Shown one piece after another: positions 60,225-64,000 of a stretch of 64,000 bases of DNA (positions are counted from its first letter, which is position 1; every line of letters starts with the position of its first letter). The notes under the pieces were generated by a model. It did not search any database. It was not told where the DNA came from and saw nothing but the letters and a program-made list of their open reading frames with translations. Position numbers and translations under genes: made by a program. The DNA is from Microbacterium saperdae (GTDB lineage: Bacteria > Actinomycetota > Actinomycetes > Actinomycetales > Microbacteriaceae), in assembly GCF_006716345.1 (NCBI RefSeq), contig NZ_VFOX01000001.1:1736001-1800000 (forward strand), read 5' to 3'.

Positions 60225-61348
60225 CGCGGTCTGCCACTCAGCCCCCACTCCGAGTCGAATCCGCACTCGCCGGCTGTTCGATCGTCGTCGCCGCCGACCG
60301 TCGGTCCATCGACAGCGCGGCGGTACTGGAACGGCAGGGCGCGACCGTGCTGGCCTCACCGCCGCTCGGCGTCGCCCCTCGCGCGGACGCAACGGAGGTT
60401 CGTACCACCATCGCGGCGTTGATCGCCGCGCAGCCGGAGTTCGTGGTGGTCACGACCTGGGCTGAGTACTGGAATTGGTGGGACGACGCATACGCCGGGG
60501 GAAGAGGGGAGGAACTCGACCATGCGCTGCGCGACGCGCAGGTCGTCATCCGCGGGTCCGCAATGTCGGTCGAGTCCCCAGGCCACCAGAGCTCAGTGCT
60601 GCGGCCGGCAGAAGAGGTCGCCGCGCATGCGCTGGTGTCCGCGATGGCGGGCAGGCGTGTCGCCGTGCAACGGCAGCGCCCCGTCTCCGACGGACTCGAG
60701 GCGATCCTGATCGAGGCGGGCGCCGCCGTGGTGGGCGTTCCCGCGCGAGGGTGGGGACCGCCGCCGGATCCTGCTCGTGTGCGTCGATCGACCGTCCAGG
60801 CTGCGGCCGGTGAAGTCGATGCCGTGCTGTTCGCGTCGGCGGCCGGTTCGGCTGCCTGGCTCGCGGTCGCCGAATCGGAAGGAGCGCTCGACGCGGTCCG
60901 CCGACGGGCGTCGAACGGGAGGCTGCTCCTCGCCACTCCGACTCCGATCGTCGCCGGCCCCCTGCGTGCGGCGAGGATACCGAGCGTCGTCGCGGAATGC
61001 GGGAACCGCGCCGCGCTCGCGTGCGCCGTCATCGCACACTTCGGAGAGGGCGGGGCTCCGTCGCTCCGCACGGACGCGGGGCGGATGGAGGTGCGCAGTG
61101 GAGGTGCCGTGATCGACGAGCGGTTCATACCGTTGCCGCGGACCTCTGCCTCTCTACTGGACGCTCTGTTCCTCGCGGAGGGACGCGTGCTCTCGCGCGC
61201 GGAGATCGCACGTTCGCTGCCCGGCGCGCCGCGCAGCGGCCATGCGGTGGAGGCTGCGGTGGCACGACTGCGCGACGCGCTGCCTGTCTCCGGGGTCGTG
61301 CAGACCGTGGTGAAACGCGGTTATCGTCTCGCGGTCGCTGATCTCTGA
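60221..61348 (+). CDS. HemD-like protein with C-terminal winged helix
   Basis: 375 residues. Residues about 15-265 have the two-lobed uroporphyrinogen-III synthase fold (CSIVVAADRRSIDSAAVLERQGA at the start in part; GWGPPPDPARVRR; VDAVLFASAAGSAAWL). Residues about 285-375 form an OmpR/PhoB-type winged helix (LLDALFLAEGRVLSRAEIAR, then HAVEAAVARLRDALP and TVVKRGYRLA). Similar fusions near nitrite-reductase genes (Rv0260c in mycobacteria) are thought to regulate nitrogen assimilation, maybe sensing a tetrapyrrole. GTG 60221 overlaps the flavoprotein stop. Confidence 0.85.
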   Translation: MTRSATQPPLRVESALAGCSIVVAADRRSIDSAAVLERQGATVLASPPLGVAPRADATEVRTTIAALIAAQPEFVVVTTWAEYWNWWDDAYAGGRGEELDHALRDAQVVIRGSAMSVESPGHQSSVLRPAEEVAAHALVSAMAGRRVAVQRQRPVSDGLEAILIEAGAAVVGVPARGWGPPPDPARVRRSTVQAAAGEVDAVLFASAAGSAAWLAVAESEGALDAVRRRASNGRLLLATPTPIVAGPLRAARIPSVVAECGNRAALACAVIAHFGEGGAPSLRTDAGRMEVRSGGAVIDERFIPLPRTSASLLDALFLAEGRVLSRAEIARSLPGAPRSGHAVEAAVARLRDALPVSGVVQTVVKRGYRLAVADL

Positions 61349-61388
61349 CCGGGCTGCACAGCGTGGCCTCGCGGGGCCGCACTCGGGA

Positions 61389-61685
61389 TCACTCCGCGGG
61401 AGTCTCCGACGGTGTGGGCTCCGAGGTCGGACTGTCGCTCGGCGCGGGCGGCGCGGACGGCTCGACCGTGGGGGTGGGGGACGGTTCCGGCACGGTCACC
61501 TGCGCGTGCACCACCTGGCTCGCGATGGCGGCGACGACCAGCAGGCCGCCGACGATGCCGGCGATCGTGTTGTCGCGGATACGGCGGCGGATCTGTCCCT
61601 GGTGCCAGTCGCTCCGGGCTGCGTGCAGTCGCGCGCGCTCCGCCTGGGTGCGCTCCTGCGCGCTCTTGGAACCGCGTGCCGCCAT
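61389..61685 (-). CDS. Small single-pass membrane protein with Pro/Ser/Thr tail
   Basis: 98 residues. A basic cytoplasmic N-terminus (about 1-38, many R/Q/A), one membrane helix (TIAGIVGGLLVVAAIASQVV, about 40-59) and an outside tail of PEPSPTPTVEPSAPP-type sequence (about 63-98). ATG 61685 has GGGAG upstream. Function unknown; divergent from rarA with 87 bp between and convergent with the HemD-like gene. Such proline-rich tails often reach through the cell wall. Confidence 0.75.
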   Translation of the reverse strand: MAARGSKSAQERTQAERARLHAARSDWHQGQIRRRIRDNTIAGIVGGLLVVAAIASQVVHAQVTVPEPSPTPTVEPSAPPAPSDSPTSEPTPSETPAE

Positions 61686-61760
61686 GCCCTGCTCCCTTCG
61701 CCGACATCGGTGCTCGACGTCGCCTGAGAGCCTACCGTCGTGAACGTCGTGCCCCCGCAT

Positions 61761-61766
61761 TAGCCT
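61761..61766 (+). promoter_or_regulatory. -10 element of the leaderless rarA promoter
   Basis: TAGCCT with exactly six bases to the ATG at 61773, the same layout as ruvC, ruvA and the PemK-like gene. Confidence 0.45.
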
Positions 61767-61772
61767 GGGAGC

Positions 61773-63140
61773 ATGACGTCTCCTGCCGCGCTGCTCTCCG
61801 GGCAGACGCCCCTCGCCGTGCGCATGCGCCCGATCTCGCTCGCCGAGGTCGCCGGGCAGAAGCATCTCCTCCGTTCCGGTTCTCCGATCGTGGCGCTCGC
61901 CGACCCCGAGGCGGCGTCACCCGGTGCGGTGTCGATCATCCTGTGGGGCCCTCCCGGCACCGGCAAGACGACGTTGGCACAGGCGATCGCGCGTTCCTCC
62001 GGCCGCCGGTTCGTCGAGCTCTCGGCGATCACCGCCGGTGTCAAGGACGTGCGCGAGGTCATGCAGGAGGCGATCACCCAGCGCGATCTCTACGGGCAGA
62101 CGACGATCCTGTTCCTCGACGAGATCCACCGCTTCACGAAAGCCCAGCAGGATGCCCTGCTCCCCGGCGTCGAGAACGGGTGGGTCATCCTCATCGCCGC
62201 GACCACCGAGAATCCGTCGTTCTCGGTCATCTCCCCGCTGCTCTCTCGTTCCCTCCTGCTCACGCTGCAGCCGCTCACCGATGACGACATCGGGCTCCTG
62301 GTGGATCGTGCCGTGAGCGATGCCCGCGGCCTCAACGGGGCCGTCACGTTGAGCGACGAGGCGCGCTCGTCGTTGATCCGTCTCGCTTCCGGTGATGCCC
62401 GTCGCGCATTGACGGGACTCGACGCCGGAGCGGCGGTCGCGCTGTCGCACGCCTCGGCCGCTGACAAGGAGGGCGACGACGAAGCCGACGAGACGTCGCA
62501 CACGCCCGAGGTCTCGGCCGACGACGTCGCGCAGGCCGTCGACAAGGCGCTGCTGCGCTACGACCGCCAGGGTGACGAGCACTACGACGTCATCAGTGCG
62601 TTCATCAAGTCGATCCGCGGCTCCGACCCCGACGCCGCACTGCACTACCTGGCCCGGATGATCGAGGCGGGGGAGGACCCGCGGTTCATCGCACGCCGCC
62701 TGGTCATCTCCGCCTCGGAAGACGTGGGTCTCGCCGATCCGCAGGCCCTCACGATCGCGGTGGCCGCCGCCGACGCGGTGGCCTTCATCGGCATGCCGGA
62801 GGGACGCATCCCGCTGGCGGAGGCGACCGTGTACCTGGCGACCACGGCGAAGTCGAACGCCGCATACGTCGGGATCGACGCGGCGATCGCGGACATCCGC
62901 AAGGGCGGTTTCGGCCGTGTGCCCCTGCATCTGCGCGACGCGCACTACCCGGGCGCCAAGCGACTCGGGCACGGCCGTGGCTACGTGTATCCGCACGATG
63001 CGGAGTACGGAATCGTGCCGCAGCAGTACCTACCGGACGAGCTCGACGGACGCCGCTACTACGAGCCGAAGGCGCTCGGTTCCGAGCGTGACATCTCCGC
63101 GCGCCTGGAGCGGATCCGCCGCATCCTCGGCGATCGCTGA
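61773..63140 (+). CDS. rarA: Replication-associated recombination protein A
   Basis: 455 residues, AAA+ clamp-loader-like ATPase acting at stalled forks. Walker A GPPGTGKT (59-66), Walker B LFLDEIHRF (near 111), sensor 1 AATTENPSFS (near 147) and the C-terminal MgsA oligomer domain with HYDVISAFIKSIRGSDPDAALHYL in part (AFIKSIRGSDPDAAL near 271). An acidic insert (DKEGDDEADETSH, near 231-243) interrupts the lid. Leaderless start. Genes rarA and rpsD are neighbours in most Microbacteriaceae. Confidence 0.95.
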   Translation: MTSPAALLSGQTPLAVRMRPISLAEVAGQKHLLRSGSPIVALADPEAASPGAVSIILWGPPGTGKTTLAQAIARSSGRRFVELSAITAGVKDVREVMQEAITQRDLYGQTTILFLDEIHRFTKAQQDALLPGVENGWVILIAATTENPSFSVISPLLSRSLLLTLQPLTDDDIGLLVDRAVSDARGLNGAVTLSDEARSSLIRLASGDARRALTGLDAGAAVALSHASAADKEGDDEADETSHTPEVSADDVAQAVDKALLRYDRQGDEHYDVISAFIKSIRGSDPDAALHYLARMIEAGEDPRFIARRLVISASEDVGLADPQALTIAVAAADAVAFIGMPEGRIPLAEATVYLATTAKSNAAYVGIDAAIADIRKGGFGRVPLHLRDAHYPGAKRLGHGRGYVYPHDAEYGIVPQQYLPDELDGRRYYEPKALGSERDISARLERIRRILGDR

Positions 63141-63159
63141 GCGGCGCAGGCCGATCTGT

Positions 63160-63311
63160 TAGACTTGACCGGCTCGAAACCGAGTTTTCGGGCATCTCCT
63201 CGTTCACACCCCACCTTTGCCAGCGCCCCGGCGTGCGCTGCTCAGGCAGAACGCGGACGATACGTCCGTGAGTCGTGAAAGACGCGACCACGTCATCGGA
63301 AGGACAGCTTC
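63160..63311 (+). promoter_or_regulatory. rpsD promoter and 140-nt leader
   Basis: The -10 TAGACT (63160-63165) starts a leader of about 140 nt, the longest 5' UTR seen here. It can fold near the 5' end as CTCG-AAAC-CGAG or as CCGA-GTTT-TCGG, two mutually exclusive small stems, and ends with GGAAGGA as ribosome site. Autogenous control by S4 is plausible but not shown. Confidence 0.45.
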
Positions 63312-63941
63312 GTGACCACGAAGTCCCAGGACCGCCGCAAGGTGCGTCTGAGCCGTGCCCTTGGCATCCCGCTCACCCCGAAGGCCGCCCGCTACCTCGA
63401 GAAGCGTCCCTACGCTCCGGGTGAGCACGGCCGCACCAAGCGCAAGGCTGACAGCGACTACGCCGTCCGTCTGCGTGAGAAGCAGCGTCTGCGCGAGCAG
63501 TACGGCATCCGCGAGAAGCAGATGCGCAACACGTTCAACGAGGCTCGTCGTCAGGACGGCCTGACCGGTGAGAACCTGGTCGAGCTCCTCGAGATGCGTC
63601 TCGACGCTCTCGTCGTGCGTTCGGGCTTCGCCCGCACCACGGCTCAGGCTCGCCAGCTCGTCGTGCACCGTCACATCCTCGTCGACGGCCAGCTGGTCGA
63701 CCGCCCGTCGTTCCGCGTGAAGCCGGGTCAGCTCATCCACGTCAAGGCCAAGAGCGAGGGCACCGAGCCCTTCCAGGTCGCAGCAGCCGGCGGTCACGCC
63801 GAGGTCCTGCCTCCCGTTCCCGGCTACCTCGAGGTCGAGCTCGACAAGCTCCAGGCTCGCCTGGTTCGTCGCCCGAAGCGCTCCGAGGTCCCCGTGACCT
63901 GCGAAGTGCAGCTCGTGGTCGAGTACTACGCGGCTCGCTGA
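63312..63941 (+). CDS. rpsD: 30S ribosomal protein S4
   Basis: 209 residues. Primary 16S rRNA binder in small-subunit assembly. Opens MTTKSQDRRKVRLSRALGIPLT, with EKRPYAPGEHGRT (near 30) and the S4 RNA-binding domain (about 95-160: MRLDALVVRSGFARTTAQARQLV in part, HRHILVDGQ). The N-terminal zinc cysteines of some S4 proteins are absent. GTG start with GGAAGGA. Here S4 is encoded away from the main ribosomal operon and ends in its own terminator. Confidence 0.97.
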   Translation: MTTKSQDRRKVRLSRALGIPLTPKAARYLEKRPYAPGEHGRTKRKADSDYAVRLREKQRLREQYGIREKQMRNTFNEARRQDGLTGENLVELLEMRLDALVVRSGFARTTAQARQLVVHRHILVDGQLVDRPSFRVKPGQLIHVKAKSEGTEPFQVAAAGGHAEVLPPVPGYLEVELDKLQARLVRRPKRSEVPVTCEVQLVVEYYAAR

Positions 63942-63961
63942 TCCAGCGATCGAGCAATTGG

Positions 63962-63993
63962 CAAGAGGCGTCGGGGGTTCCCGACGCCTCTTG
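63962..63993 (+). terminator. Terminator of rpsD
   Basis: Perfect 14-bp stem CAAGAGGCGTCGGG/CCCGACGCCTCTTG with a GGTT loop, 20 bp after the rpsD stop, followed by TCGTTTC. Confidence 0.85.
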
Positions 63994-64000
63994 TCGTTTC

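Noticed and set aside
1..64000. CRISPR array, insertion sequence, integrase or prophage
   Set aside because: No regularly spaced identical repeats, transposase motifs or phage genes were found on either strand.

Overview
The window is 64 kb of high-GC (about 68-70 %) actinobacterial chromosome. It most likely comes from Microbacterium or a close Microbacteriaceae relative. Reasons: codon use rich in G/C at third positions; DUF3000, DUF349 and the small DUF7882 proteins often mislabelled ATP-dependent DNA ligase; the order yebC-ruvCAB-yajC-secDF-rel; a MocR-pdxST vitamin B6 locus; and many promoters of type TAnnnT placed 6-7 nt before the start codon (leaderless mRNAs). The genus is inferred, since no rRNA is present. 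No insertion sequence, prophage, integrase or CRISPR array was seen. Genes are tightly packed with many 4-bp ATGA/GTGA overlaps, and no stretch above 300 bp lacks a gene.

Layout. 1-1691: 3' part of dxs (isoprenoids). 1698-4212: a TetR regulator with two paralogous membrane proteins, and an SPFH protein. 4304-10559: glpD-tetR divergent from an alkyl-DHAP-synthase-like flavoprotein, a diacylglycerol kinase and a GMC oxidoreductase; the first four genes match the order known in mycobacteria (Rv2249c-Rv2252). 10623-13981: fadA-fadB beta-oxidation operon. 14055-19512: RNase D, DUF3000, an esterase-like hydrolase, SufE, a two-domain sulfurtransferase and ZapE. 19647-20885: amtB with a consensus GlnR box upstream. 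20906-22592: an orphan PemK/MazF-like protein and a DUF1611 (DgcN-like) protein. 22767-28640: a six-gene operon with an SsuABC/TauABC-type importer, an Ldh-family protein that lacks the usual histidine, a BAAT-like acyl hydrolase and a DUF1684 protein; its substrate is unknown.

28867-35124: SPW membrane protein, GIY-YIG protein, four tRNAs (Val-CAC, Gly-GCC, Cys-GCA, Val-GAC), DUF2809, two DUF7882 paralogues, manganese catalase, SRPBCC protein, photolyase and DoxX; this looks like a stress and DNA-protection neighbourhood. 35209-38994: a secreted alpha/beta hydrolase, a NarL-type two-component system and a GIN-domain lipoprotein. 39066-41642: thrS and a HIT protein. 41620-46823: vitamin B6 region (pdxY, MocR/PdxR, pdxS, pdxT) with a PLP-dependent decarboxylase. 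46867-56258: hydrolase, then yebC, ruvCAB, yajC, secDF and the bifunctional ppGpp enzyme rel. 56245-58212: an AbiEi-like orphan whose start lies inside a large hairpin, and DUF349. 58428-61348: a NirB-like flavoprotein that stops before the siroheme domain, coupled by a GTGA overlap to a HemD-like protein with a winged-helix domain. 61389-63941: a small membrane protein, rarA and rpsD.

The best candidates for something not yet described are the 22767-28640 uptake/catabolic operon, the short NirB plus HemD-winged-helix pair, and the hairpin that buries the start codon at 56783-56827. All functions are read from motifs and context; no search was run.
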